Positions 40,877-49,292 of a DNA stretch of 64,000 bases are shown here, piece after piece (the stretch's first letter is position 1; every line of letters starts with the position of its first letter). The notes beneath the pieces are model-generated. The model was not told where the DNA came from and did no database searches. It saw only the letters and a program-made list of their open reading frames with translations. This DNA comes from an uncultured Streptomyces sp. (GTDB lineage: Bacteria; Actinomycetota; Actinomycetes; Streptomycetales; Streptomycetaceae): assembly GCF_947488945.1 (NCBI RefSeq), contig NZ_CANLBS010000023.1, positions 49,207 through 113,206 on the forward strand, written 5' to 3'. The translations under genes were made by a program, and so were the position numbers.

Positions 40877-41863
40877 TCAGCGGCGCGCCGACGGATGCCG
40901 CAGGCACCAGCCCTCCCAGGCGGACGACACCATCTCCCGGGCGTCCCGGCGGGCGGACCAGCCGAGTTCACCACGGATCAGTTCCGCCGACGCGACCACC
41001 CGGGCAGGATCCCCCGGGCGGCGGGGGGCGACGACCGGGGCGGCCCCGGCTCCGTGACCCGTCACCTCGCCGATGAGACTGATCATCTCCTTCACGGAGA
41101 CGCCTTCCCCCCGGCCGACGTTGACGGTGAGATCGGTGCCCGGCGCACGGACGGCCAGGGCGCGGGCCGCCGCGAGATGGGCCGCCGCGATGTCCTCGAC
41201 ATGGATGTAGTCCCGCACGCAGGAGCCGTCCGGGGTCTCGTAGTCGTCACCGAAGACGACCGGTGACACTCCCTCGGTGAGCCGCTGGAAGACCATGGGC
41301 ACCAGGTTGGACACCCCCGTGTCCGCAAGGCGGGGAGCCGCCGCGCCCGCCACGTTGAAGTAGCGCAGCGAGGCGGTGGCCAGGCCGTGGGCCCGGCCCG
41401 CGGCGCGCACCATCCACTCCCCGGCCAGCTTGGTCTCGCCGTAGGGATTGATCGGAGCGCACGGTGTGCCTTCGGTCACCACATCGACGTCCGGCATGCC
41501 GTACACGGCCGCCGAGGACGAGAAGAGGAACGCCCGCGCACCATGCTCGGCAGCCGCTTCCAGCAGGGTCCTCAGTCCCTCGACGTTCTCGCCGTAGTAG
41601 TGCAGCGGACGTTCCACCGACTCGGCCACCTGCTTCTTCGCGGCCAGGTGGACGATCCCCCGCACCGAGTGCTCCCGGAGGGCCTGGCGCACCCGGGCAC
41701 CGTCGAGCACCGACCCCGTCACGAACGGGACGTCCGCCGGGATCCGCGAGCGGTCGCCCGTCGAGAGATCGTCGTACACCACGACGTTCTCTTCGGCCTC
41801 GCGCATGGCCTTCACCACGTGCGCGCCGATGTATCCCGCTCCACCAGTGATCAACCAAGTCAT
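40877..41863 (-). CDS. galE: UDP-glucose 4-epimerase
   Basis: A 328-residue extended SDR that interconverts UDP-glucose and UDP-galactose. MTWLITGGAGYIGAHVVKAM has the NAD-binding GGAGYIG motif. FLFSSSAAVYG and INPYGETKLAGE supply the catalytic Ser and the YxxxK pair. ATG 41863 gives the standard length. It sits upstream of the propeller and Stealth genes on the same strand and could supply UDP-galactose for their polymer. It diverges from an LCP gene. Confidence 0.95.
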   Translation of the reverse strand: MTWLITGGAGYIGAHVVKAMREAEENVVVYDDLSTGDRSRIPADVPFVTGSVLDGARVRQALREHSVRGIVHLAAKKQVAESVERPLHYYGENVEGLRTLLEAAAEHGARAFLFSSSAAVYGMPDVDVVTEGTPCAPINPYGETKLAGEWMVRAAGRAHGLATASLRYFNVAGAAAPRLADTGVSNLVPMVFQRLTEGVSPVVFGDDYETPDGSCVRDYIHVEDIAAAHLAAARALAVRAPGTDLTVNVGRGEGVSVKEMISLIGEVTGHGAGAAPVVAPRRPGDPARVVASAELIRGELGWSARRDAREMVSSAWEGWCLRHPSARR

Positions 41864-41869
41864 GGCCGA

Positions 41870-41875
41870 ATCGTA
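41870..41875 (-). promoter_or_regulatory. Candidate -10 (TACGAT) for galE, leaderless
   Basis: On the minus strand TACGAT is followed by 6 nt and then ATG 41863, with no ribosome-binding site. Confidence 0.4.
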
Positions 41876-41938
41876 GTTCGACCCCGCTCCGGGTCCCGCC
41901 ACCGGTCTCGGGAACGCACTGCGCACGATCAGTTGTTC

Positions 41939-41944
41939 TATAGT
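41939..41944 (+). promoter_or_regulatory. Candidate -10 (TATAGT) for the LCP gene
   Basis: TATAGT lies 101 nt before ATG 42046 in an AT-richer patch of the galE/LCP gap. No convincing -35 is found. Confidence 0.35.
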
Positions 41945-42045
41945 GCTCGGTCAGTCATGCATTCACGGACCGGTCACACCCCCCCACCCGAGTCCCCGCG
42001 CTCCACCGCCCCCAGCGGGCCATGAGATTTGAGGACTCGAACCGG

Positions 42046-43158
42046 ATGAGCCACGACGCCCTGACCCCCGACCACGGGTCCGGCGGGACGGCGGGCGGCG
42101 ACGCCCGGCGGGACCGCCGCCGCAAGGCCCCCCGCAAGCGCCGCCGCGGCCTCAAGATCACGCTCGGGATCCTCCTCGTGCTGCTGATCGCCGGCGCCGG
42201 TACCGCGTACTGGATGTACCAGGACCTCGACGGGAACATCAAGGCCGTCGACATCGACACCTCGCTGGACGAGAAGGACCGGCCCGAGAAGCTGCCCACG
42301 ACCGGGCAGAACCTGCTGGTCCTCGGGTCCGACTCGCGGGCCGGGGCGGAGAACCAGGAGCTGGGCGGGGGCGGCGCGGTCGGCGGGGCCCGGTCGGACA
42401 CCGCGATGGTGGTGCACATACCCGAGGGCCGGACGAGGGCCGTCGCGATCTCCATCCCGCGCGACACCCTGGTCACCCGGCCCGAGTGCGTCAAGAGCGA
42501 CGGCTCGACGATGAAGTCCGCCGAGCGCGTGATGTTCAACTCGGTCTACTCGCAGGTCGGTCCGGCCTGCGTGGTGAAGACCGTCGAGAAGATGTCGGGC
42601 GTCCGCATCGACCACTACCTGGAGATCAACTTCTCCGGGTTCAAGGATCTGGTCGACGCCATCGGCGGGGTCACCGTCGAGGTCGAGGAGCCCATCAAGG
42701 ACCCCTCCTCGGGTCTGGACCTGACGGCCGGCACCCACAAGCTCAACGGCACCGAGTCCCTCGCCTTCGTCCGCACCCGGCACGGCGTCGGCGACGGCAG
42801 CGACCTCGGCCGCATCGGCCTCCAGCAGGAGTTCCTCTTCGCGCTGCTGAAGGAGATCAAGACCCAGGACCTGCTGGGCAGTCCGACCACCGCATACAAG
42901 ATCGCCAATTCGGCCACCAAGTCGCTGACGACCGACTCCGGTCTCGCCTCGCTGACCTCGCTCGTGGAGTTCGCCCGCTCGATGAACGGCGTCGATCCCG
43001 GCACGATGGAGACCATCATGCTGCCGGTCTCCTACGACACCCAGGACCCCAACCGCGTGGTGGCGGCCGAGCCGCAGGCGGGCGATCTGTGGAAGGCCGT
43101 GCGCACCGACTCCGAGATCCCCGAGTCGGCCAAGAAGTCCCCGGCCACCGGCGGCTGA
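42046..43158 (+). CDS. LytR-CpsA-Psr (LCP) family glycopolymer transferase
   Basis: A 370-residue membrane-anchored protein. A long basic cytosolic N-terminus (DARRDRRRKAPRKRRRG) precedes one helix (LKITLGILLVLLIAGAGTAY) and an extracellular LCP domain. Its signatures are LLVLGSDSRAG, AISIPRDTLV (catalytic Arg-Asp), RIDHYLEINFSGF and LAFVRTRHGVGDGSDLGR. LCP enzymes attach polyprenyl-linked glycopolymers to peptidoglycan. ATG 42046 has GAGGA 10 nt upstream; ATG 42022 is an alternative without a site. Divergence from galE next to a Stealth cluster suggests that it ligates the polymer made there. Confidence 0.92.
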   Translation: MSHDALTPDHGSGGTAGGDARRDRRRKAPRKRRRGLKITLGILLVLLIAGAGTAYWMYQDLDGNIKAVDIDTSLDEKDRPEKLPTTGQNLLVLGSDSRAGAENQELGGGGAVGGARSDTAMVVHIPEGRTRAVAISIPRDTLVTRPECVKSDGSTMKSAERVMFNSVYSQVGPACVVKTVEKMSGVRIDHYLEINFSGFKDLVDAIGGVTVEVEEPIKDPSSGLDLTAGTHKLNGTESLAFVRTRHGVGDGSDLGRIGLQQEFLFALLKEIKTQDLLGSPTTAYKIANSATKSLTTDSGLASLTSLVEFARSMNGVDPGTMETIMLPVSYDTQDPNRVVAAEPQAGDLWKAVRTDSEIPESAKKSPATGG

Positions 43159-43172
43159 CGGTACGGCGGCGA

Positions 43173-43203
43173 GCGCGGCGGGCCCTCGTGGGGCCCGCCG
43201 CGC
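43173..43203. terminator. Bidirectional terminator, 13-bp stem
   Basis: GCGCGGCGGGCCC (43173-43185) pairs with 43191-43203 around TCGTG, between the convergent LCP and permease genes. Confidence 0.75.
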
Positions 43204-43213
43204 CCGTGCGTCC

Positions 43214-44734
43214 TCAGGCGTCGCGCGCGACGCCCCGCCCCGCACCCAGCCGGCTGTGCCGGCGCCCGTAGGCGAAGTAGACGATCACGCCGAGGACCAT
43301 CCAGACCCCGAACCGCAGCCAGGTCTCGGCCGGCAGGTTCAGCATCAGCCACACCGAGGCGGCCACCGACAGCGCCGGGAGCAGCGGGACCAGCGGGGTG
43401 CGGAAGGCCCGGGGCAGCTCGGGCCGGGTGCGGCGCAGCACGATGACGCCGAGCGCCACCACGACGAACGCGAAGAGCGTGCCGATGTTCACCAGGGTCG
43501 CCAGTTCGTCGATGCTGGTGAAGCCCGCGACGACCGCGATGATCACTCCCAGCAGGATCGTCGGGCGGTACGGGGTGCCGAAGCGCGGGTGGGTCACCGA
43601 GAAGAAGCGCGGCAGCAGCCCGTCCCGGCTCATCGCGAAGAAGACGCGGGTCTGGCCCAGCAGCAGGATCATGCAGACCGTGGTGAGGCCGACCGCCGCC
43701 CCGAAGCTGATGACGCCCGCGTAGAAGGGGTGTCCGACCGCCTTGAAGGCGTCGGCCAGCGGGGCGCTGACGGAGAGTTCGGTGTAGTGCTGCATGCCGG
43801 TCACGACGACGGAGACGGCGACGTAGAGGACGGTGCAGATCACCAGGGAGCCGAGGATGCCGCGCGGCATGTCGCGCTGCGGGAGCTTGGTCTCCTCGGC
43901 GGCGGTGGCCACCACGTCGAAGCCGATGAAGGCGAAGAAGACGATCGAGGCGGCGGTGAAGATGCCCATCACCCCGAAGTTGGTGGGGGCGTAGCCGAAG
44001 ATGAGCTGGATCAGCGGAGCGTCGAAGCCGCTGCCGGAGGGCTGCGGCTCGGCGGGCGGCACGAACGGTTCGTAGTTGGCCGTGTCGATGAAGAAGAGTC
44101 CGGCCACGATCACGACGAGCACCACCGCGACCTTGATGGCGACCACCACGGTGGTGACCCGGGCGGACAGCTTCATGCCGACGACCAGGATCGCGGTGAG
44201 CAGCAGGACCAGGACGAAGGCCAGCAGGTCGAAGCCGAACCCCTCGGCGACGTCGGTGCCGGACAGCACGTCGGGCAGGTGCCAGTCGGCGTTGTCCAGC
44301 AGGGAGCGGACGTAGCCGGACCAGCCGACCGCCACCACCGCCGTCCCCAGGGCGAATTCGAGCACCAGGTCCCAGCCGATGATCCAGGCCACCAGCTCGC
44401 CGAGCGAGGCGTAGGCGAAGGTGTAGGCGGAGCCGGCGACCGGGACGGTGGAGGCGAACTCGGCGTAGCAGAGGGCGGCCAGCGCGCAGACCACGCCGGC
44501 GGCCACGAAGGCGATGGCGGTGGCGGGTCCCGCGGTCTCCTTGGCCACCTTGCCGGTGAGGACGAAGATGCCGGTGCCGATGACGACGCCGACGCCGAAG
44601 ACCGTCAGGTCGAGGGCGGAGAGCGACTTCCTGAGGGCGTGCTCCGGCTCCTCGGTGTCGCGGATGGACTGCTCGACCGTCTTGGTCCTCAGCAGTCCCC
44701 CTCCGCTCGGGGGTGTGTCCTTGGGCGAGCTCAC
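43214..44734 (-). CDS. APC-family amino-acid permease (cationic amino-acid transporter type)
   Basis: A 506-residue integral membrane protein with about 12-14 helices. LDLTVFGVGVVIGTGIFVLTG is the first-helix APC signature, and FASTVPVAGSAYTFAYASLG with FFAFIGFDVVATAAEETKLP is the consensus amphipathic region of cationic amino-acid transporters (CAT/YfnA type). The C-terminal helices lie in LRRTRPELPRAFRTPLVPLLPA and after. The substrate is likely a basic or broad-range amino acid. The GTG at 44734 (VSSPKDTPPSGG) has GGAGG 7 nt before it. Confidence 0.93.
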   Translation of the reverse strand: MSSPKDTPPSGGGLLRTKTVEQSIRDTEEPEHALRKSLSALDLTVFGVGVVIGTGIFVLTGKVAKETAGPATAIAFVAAGVVCALAALCYAEFASTVPVAGSAYTFAYASLGELVAWIIGWDLVLEFALGTAVVAVGWSGYVRSLLDNADWHLPDVLSGTDVAEGFGFDLLAFVLVLLLTAILVVGMKLSARVTTVVVAIKVAVVLVVIVAGLFFIDTANYEPFVPPAEPQPSGSGFDAPLIQLIFGYAPTNFGVMGIFTAASIVFFAFIGFDVVATAAEETKLPQRDMPRGILGSLVICTVLYVAVSVVVTGMQHYTELSVSAPLADAFKAVGHPFYAGVISFGAAVGLTTVCMILLLGQTRVFFAMSRDGLLPRFFSVTHPRFGTPYRPTILLGVIIAVVAGFTSIDELATLVNIGTLFAFVVVALGVIVLRRTRPELPRAFRTPLVPLLPALSVAASVWLMLNLPAETWLRFGVWMVLGVIVYFAYGRRHSRLGAGRGVARDA

Positions 44735-44820
44735 CGGCGTACCTCCACGCACTCGTCGTGGACGCCATGATCGGGAGTCGGGCCGGGCCGGGCGCACCGG
44801 CCGGGCCATGTCGCGCGAAC

Positions 44821-44861
44821 GGGCCGCGCCGATCACCCGTACGTGGGGATTGGCGCGGCCC
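44821..44861 (-). terminator. Terminator after dxs
   Basis: GGGCCGCGCC (44821-44830) pairs with GGCGCGGCCC (44852-44861), extended by three more pairs. It sits between the dxs stop and the permease start on the minus strand. Confidence 0.65.
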
Positions 44862-44876
44862 ATTCGGCCGTACGGG

Positions 44877-46805
44877 TCAGTCCCGGGCGGGCTCCACCGG
44901 GGACGGCGCCGCGGTGTCGGTGCCGTAGCGGCCGTCCAGCTTGGCGACGAGACCGGTGACCTGGCGGGCGATGTCCGGGGCGGTCAGTCCGATCTCGGCC
45001 ATGACCTCGTTGCGGGAGGCGTGGTCGAGGAAGACCGGCGGAATGCCGAAGTCGCGCAGCGGCACGTCCACCCCGGCGTCGCGCAGTGCCTGCGCGACGG
45101 CGGAGCCGACGCCGCCGACGCGGCTGTTGTCCTCGACGGTGACGACGACCCGGTGGCGCTCGGCGAGCGGGGCCATCGCCTCGTCCACCGGCTTGACCCA
45201 ACGGGGGTCGACGACGGTGGTGGAGATGCCCTGGGCGTCGAGCAGGTCGGCGATCTCCAGGCACATCGGGGCGAGCGCCCCGACGGAGACCAGCAGGACG
45301 TCCGGGCGGGTGGCGCCGGACTCGCGCAGCACGTCCATGCCGCCGGCCCTGCCGACCGCCTTGACGGCGGGGCCGACCGCGCCCTTGGAGAAGCGGACGA
45401 CGGTGGGCGCGTCGTCCACCGCGACGGCCTCGCGGAGCTGGGCGCGGACCTGGTCGGCGTCGCGCGGGGCGGCGATCCGCAGGCCGGGCACGCACTGCAG
45501 GATCGACATGTCCCACATGCCGTTGTGCGAGGCGCCGTCGGTGCCGGTGACGCCGGCCCGGTCCAGGACGAAGGTGACGCCGCACTTGTGCAGCGCCACG
45601 TCCATCAGGACCTGGTCGAAGGCGCGGTTGAGGAAGGTGGCGTAGACCGCGAAGACGGGGTGCAGTCCGCCGGTGGCGAGGCCGGCCGCGGAGACCGCGC
45701 CGTGCTGCTCGGCGATCCCGACGTCGTAGATCCGGTCCGGGAAGGCCGCCTCGAACTTGCCGAGGCCGACCGGCTGCAGCATCGCGGCCGTGATGGCGAC
45801 GATGTCCTGGCGCTCGTGGCCGAGTTTGACCATCTCCTCGCCGAAGACCGAGGTCCAGTCGAGGCCGGAGGTGGCGATGGGCAGGCCGGTGTCGGGGTGG
45901 ATCTTGCCGACGGCGTGGAAGCGGTCGGCCTCGTCCTCCAGGGCCGGGGTGTAGCCGCGGCCCTTCTCGGTGATGCAGTGCACGATGACCGGGCCGCCGA
46001 AGCGCTTGGCGCGCTGGAGGGCGGTCTCCAGGGCCTCCAGGTCGTGGCCGTCGATCGGGCCGACGTACTTCAGGCCGAGGTCCTCGAACATGCCCTGCGG
46101 GGCGATGAAGTCCTTGAGGCCCTTCTTGGCGCCGTGCAGGGTCTCGTAGAGCGGGCGCCCGACGACGGGGGTGCGCTCCAGGAAGTCCTTGCCGCGGGCG
46201 AGGAAGCGCTCGTAGCCGTCGGTGGTGCGCAGCGTGGCCAGGTGGGTGGCGAGGCCGCCGATGGTGGGCGCGTAGGAGCGCTCGTTGTCGTTGACGACGA
46301 TGACGAGCGGGCGGTCCTTGGCGGCGGCGATGTTGTTGAGCGCCTCCCAGGCCATGCCGCCGGTGAGCGCGCCGTCGCCGATGACGGCGACGACGTGGTC
46401 GTCCTTCTTCAGGACCTCGTTGGCCTTGGCGAGGCCGTCGGCCCAGCCGAGCACGGTCGAGGCGTGCGAGTTCTCGATGACGTCGTGCTCGGACTCGGCG
46501 CGGGAGGGGTAGCCGGAGAGGCCGCCCTTGCTCTTGAGCCGGGAGAAGTCCTGGCGGCCGGTGAGCAGCTTGTGCACGTAGCTCTGGTGGCCGGTGTCGA
46601 AGAGGACCTTGTCGCGCGGGGAGTCGAAGACGCGGTGCAGGGCGATGGTCAGTTCGACCACGCCCAGGTTGGGGCCGAGGTGGCCTCCGGTCTTGGACAC
46701 GGCGTCCACGAGGAACGTACGGATCTCCCCGGCGAGCTGTTCCAGCTGGTCGAGGCCGAGCCGGTCCAGGTCGCGCGGTCCCTCGATGCGGGTCAGCAGG
46801 TCCAC
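44877..46805 (-). CDS. dxs: 1-deoxy-D-xylulose-5-phosphate synthase
   Basis: A 642-residue thiamine-diphosphate enzyme that condenses pyruvate and glyceraldehyde-3-phosphate in the first step of the MEP isoprenoid pathway. GHLGPNLGVVELTIALH and FDTGHQSYVHKLLTGR are N-terminal signatures, and GDGALTGGMAWEALNN is the TPP-Mg motif. DVGIAEQHGAVSAAGLA and the transketolase C-terminal domain (VTVEDNSRVGGVGSAV) follow. The GTG at 46805 has AAGGAGG upstream. A -10-like TAGACT (minus strand, 46856-46851) lies 46 bp before the start. Confidence 0.97.
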   Translation of the reverse strand: MDLLTRIEGPRDLDRLGLDQLEQLAGEIRTFLVDAVSKTGGHLGPNLGVVELTIALHRVFDSPRDKVLFDTGHQSYVHKLLTGRQDFSRLKSKGGLSGYPSRAESEHDVIENSHASTVLGWADGLAKANEVLKKDDHVVAVIGDGALTGGMAWEALNNIAAAKDRPLVIVVNDNERSYAPTIGGLATHLATLRTTDGYERFLARGKDFLERTPVVGRPLYETLHGAKKGLKDFIAPQGMFEDLGLKYVGPIDGHDLEALETALQRAKRFGGPVIVHCITEKGRGYTPALEDEADRFHAVGKIHPDTGLPIATSGLDWTSVFGEEMVKLGHERQDIVAITAAMLQPVGLGKFEAAFPDRIYDVGIAEQHGAVSAAGLATGGLHPVFAVYATFLNRAFDQVLMDVALHKCGVTFVLDRAGVTGTDGASHNGMWDMSILQCVPGLRIAAPRDADQVRAQLREAVAVDDAPTVVRFSKGAVGPAVKAVGRAGGMDVLRESGATRPDVLLVSVGALAPMCLEIADLLDAQGISTTVVDPRWVKPVDEAMAPLAERHRVVVTVEDNSRVGGVGSAVAQALRDAGVDVPLRDFGIPPVFLDHASRNEVMAEIGLTAPDIARQVTGLVAKLDGRYGTDTAAPSPVEPARD

Positions 46806-46940
46806 CCGTGCCTCCTTGCGTTGAGCTGGTCGAGCGTGCCGATTTGGACGAGTCTAATGTTCCGCCTCCGGGGGCGGGTCACCCCATGGGCGTTCTCCGT
46901 CCCACTTGTGGCAGGGCCGTGACGGCGGCGGACGCGCGAA

Positions 46941-46981
46941 ACGGGTGACCGGCGCCCCTGAGGGAGGCGCCGGTCACCCGT
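46941..46981 (-). terminator. Terminator of the xyl operon, 16-bp stem
   Basis: The arms 46941-46956 and 46966-46981 are exact complements around a 9-nt loop, 14 bp beyond the xylH stop. Confidence 0.8.
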
Positions 46982-46994
46982 GGGAGTGGGCAGG

Positions 46995-48287
46995 TCAGGC
47001 GCGACCCGCGGTCTTCTGCGTCTTGCGCGAGACGGAGTCGATGCAGACGGTGACGAGCAGTACGCCACCCGTGATCATGTACTGCACCGGGGTGGCGATG
47101 CCCTCTAGGCCCAGACCGTACTGGATCGAGACGATCACCATCACACCGAGCAGGGCGTTCCAGGTGCGGCCCCGGCCGCCGAAGAGGCTGGTGCCGCCGA
47201 TGACGGCCGCCGCGATGACGTTCATCAGCAGGTCGCCGGTGCCGGAGCCCTGGTTCGCGGAGGCGATCTTGGAGGCCCAGAACAGGCCGCCGACGGCCGC
47301 GAAGCCCCCGGCGATGGCGAACACCGAGATGCGGATCGCGGTGACGTTGATGCCCGCGCGGCGGGACGCCTCGACGCTGCCGCCGAGCGCGAAGATCTTC
47401 CGTCCGTAGCCGGTGCGGCGCAGGACGAAGTCCGTGGCGACGAGGACCACCAGGAAGAGGACGAAGGCCAGCGGCAGGCCGCGGTACTGGTTGAACATGA
47501 ACGCGGCGGCGAAGGCGACGATCGCCAGGACGACGGTGCGCAGCACGAGGTCGGCGAGCGGACGCGAGGGGATGCCGGCGGCCTCGCGGCGGCGGCTGTC
47601 GAAGAACGCCGACAGGAAGTACCCGGCGACGGCGACGACGGCGAGGATGTAGGCGGCGGCGATGTCGCTGAAGTAGTACGTGGTCAGCTGGGCGACCACG
47701 CCTTCGCCGTCCAGGTTGATGGTGCCCGTGTCGCCGAGCAGGTTGAGCATGAAGCCGAGCCAGAACAGCAGACCGGCCAGGGTGACGGCGAAGGCGGGCG
47801 CGCCTATCTTCGCGAAGAAGAAGCCGTGGACCGCGCCCATGACCGCGCCGCTGACGATGGCGACGAGGATCGCGAGCCATTCGTTCATGCCGTGGGTGAC
47901 GCTGAGCACCGCGATGATGGCGCCCGAGACACCGCTGACCGAGCCGACCGAGAGGTCGATCTCGCCGAGCAGCAGCACGAAGATGATGCCGACGGCCATC
48001 ATGCCGGTGGCCACCATCGTGACGGAGATGTTGGTGAGGTTCTCCGCGGAGAGGAACGAGGAGTTCATGCTCTGGAAGATCACGCAGATGATCACCAGGC
48101 CCACGATGACCGGGAGCGAACCGAGGTCACCGGCGCTGATCTTGCGCTTGAACTCGCCGAGGTAGCCGCTGAGGCCCTGCTCGCGGACGAGCAGCCGGGG
48201 GTCGATCGCGGTGGCGGCGCCGTCGGCGGCCTCCGGGTTCACGACCGGGGCGTCCGCCGGGGCGGTGGAGGTCTTGTCCGTGGTCAC
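46995..48287 (-). CDS. xylH: Xylose ABC transporter permease
   Basis: A 430-residue inner-membrane permease of the RbsC/XylH branch with about 10 helices. Family stretches include LLLGEIDLSVGSVSGVSGAI, FAVTLAGLLFWLGFMLNLLG, FALGGSVEASRRAGINV (the EAA-like coupling loop) and GGTSLFGGRGRTWNALLG. The N-terminal 50 residues are a polar cytosolic extension. GTG 48287 overlaps the xylG stop (GTGA) and has GGAGG 7 nt before it. Together with XylG and XylF it would import xylose. The sugar is inferred from similarity to S. coelicolor xylFGH and from the neighbouring rok7B7 gene. Confidence 0.92.
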   Translation of the reverse strand: MTTDKTSTAPADAPVVNPEAADGAATAIDPRLLVREQGLSGYLGEFKRKISAGDLGSLPVIVGLVIICVIFQSMNSSFLSAENLTNISVTMVATGMMAVGIIFVLLLGEIDLSVGSVSGVSGAIIAVLSVTHGMNEWLAILVAIVSGAVMGAVHGFFFAKIGAPAFAVTLAGLLFWLGFMLNLLGDTGTINLDGEGVVAQLTTYYFSDIAAAYILAVVAVAGYFLSAFFDSRRREAAGIPSRPLADLVLRTVVLAIVAFAAAFMFNQYRGLPLAFVLFLVVLVATDFVLRRTGYGRKIFALGGSVEASRRAGINVTAIRISVFAIAGGFAAVGGLFWASKIASANQGSGTGDLLMNVIAAAVIGGTSLFGGRGRTWNALLGVMVIVSIQYGLGLEGIATPVQYMITGGVLLVTVCIDSVSRKTQKTAGRA

Positions 48288-49063
48288 TTCGAAACCTCCG
48301 CGGTGCGCGCCGCACGACGGGTCACGGCGTTGTCCGTGGCGCCCGTGATGGCAGAGATGATCTCTTCGTGCGAGGTGGTCTTCACGTCGAAGACGCCGTT
48401 GTTGCGGCCGAGGCGCAGCACGGCGACCTTGTCGGCCACCGCCTTGACGTCGGCCATGTTGTGGCTGATGAGGATGACCGCGAGGCCGCGCTCGCGCAGC
48501 CGCTCGACCAGGTCGAGGACCTGGGCGGTCTGCTCGACGCCGAGGGCGGCGGTCGGCTCGTCGAGGATGACGAGCTTGGGCTCGCCGAGCATCGAGCGGG
48601 CGATGGCCACCGTCTGGCGCTGACCGCCGGAGAGCGAGGCGATCGGGATGCGGACGCTCGGGATGCGGATGGAGAGCGTGGAGAGCAGCTCCAGGGAGCG
48701 GCGCTCCATCTCGACCTCGTCGAGGACGCCGAAGCGGCGCAGTTCCCGGCCGAGGTAGAGGTTGCCGACGACATCGATGTTGTCGCAGAGCGAGAGGTCC
48801 TGATAGACCGTCGCGATGCCCAGACCCTGGGCGTCGTGCGGGCGGTTGATGTGGACCGGCTTGCCCTCCCACTCGATGACGCCGTCATCGATGGGGTGGA
48901 CGCCGGCGATCGTCTTGACCAGCGTTGATTTGCCGGCGCCGTTGTCGCCGACCAGGGCGACCACCTCGCCGGCGTGGACCTCAAGCTCGACGTCGGTCAG
49001 TACCTGGACCGCACCGAATCGCTTGGAGACCCCTCGCAACGCCAACACGGGCGTAGCGGACAC
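48284..49063 (-). CDS. xylG: Xylose ABC transporter ATP-binding protein, single-domain
   Basis: A 259-residue ATPase. Walker A is VGDNGAGKSTLVKTIAG, the signature motif is SLSGGQRQTVAIAR, Walker B is KLVILDEPTAALG, and the H-loop is ISHNMADV. Enterobacterial XylG and RbsA are fused two-domain ATPases near 500 residues; this one has a single domain and must act as a dimer, as is usual in actinobacteria. I chose GTG 49063 (VSATPVLAL), which has AAGGAG 9 nt upstream; ATG 49072 overlaps that site. Confidence 0.93.
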   Translation of the reverse strand: MSATPVLALRGVSKRFGAVQVLTDVELEVHAGEVVALVGDNGAGKSTLVKTIAGVHPIDDGVIEWEGKPVHINRPHDAQGLGIATVYQDLSLCDNIDVVGNLYLGRELRRFGVLDEVEMERRSLELLSTLSIRIPSVRIPIASLSGGQRQTVAIARSMLGEPKLVILDEPTAALGVEQTAQVLDLVERLRERGLAVILISHNMADVKAVADKVAVLRLGRNNGVFDVKTTSHEEIISAITGATDNAVTRRAARTAEVSK

Positions 49064-49155
49064 GTGAACCATCTCCTTCGCCGCCTGACCGGCGGGGATG
49101 CCGCGCCGCCCGGGGAGGGCGCGGTGGTTGAGCAGAGGGGGGTGAGGAGTGTTCC

Positions 49156-49204
49156 GTCCGGCGCCCCGCCCGTAGCGGGGCTGTTGCTGGGCGGGGCGCC
49201 GGAC
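49156..49204 (-). terminator. Hairpin between xylF and xylG, 16-bp stem
   Basis: The arms 49156-49171 and 49189-49204 are exact complements with a 17-nt loop. It would weaken read-through from xylF into xylGH or protect the 3' end of the xylF message. Confidence 0.7.
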
Positions 49205-49252
49205 AGGCTTCCTGGTGCGCGCCCGCGCGGAAGGCGGGGCGCACGGGGCCGG

Positions 49253-49279
49253 ACCGGTCACCGCGGGGCGGTGACCGGT
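49253..49279 (-). terminator. Second hairpin just after xylF, 12-bp stem
   Basis: ACCGGTCACCGC (49253-49264) pairs with GCGGTGACCGGT (49268-49279) around GGG, 13 bp beyond the xylF stop. Confidence 0.7.
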
Positions 49280-49292
49280 GCGGGCCGCGGGA

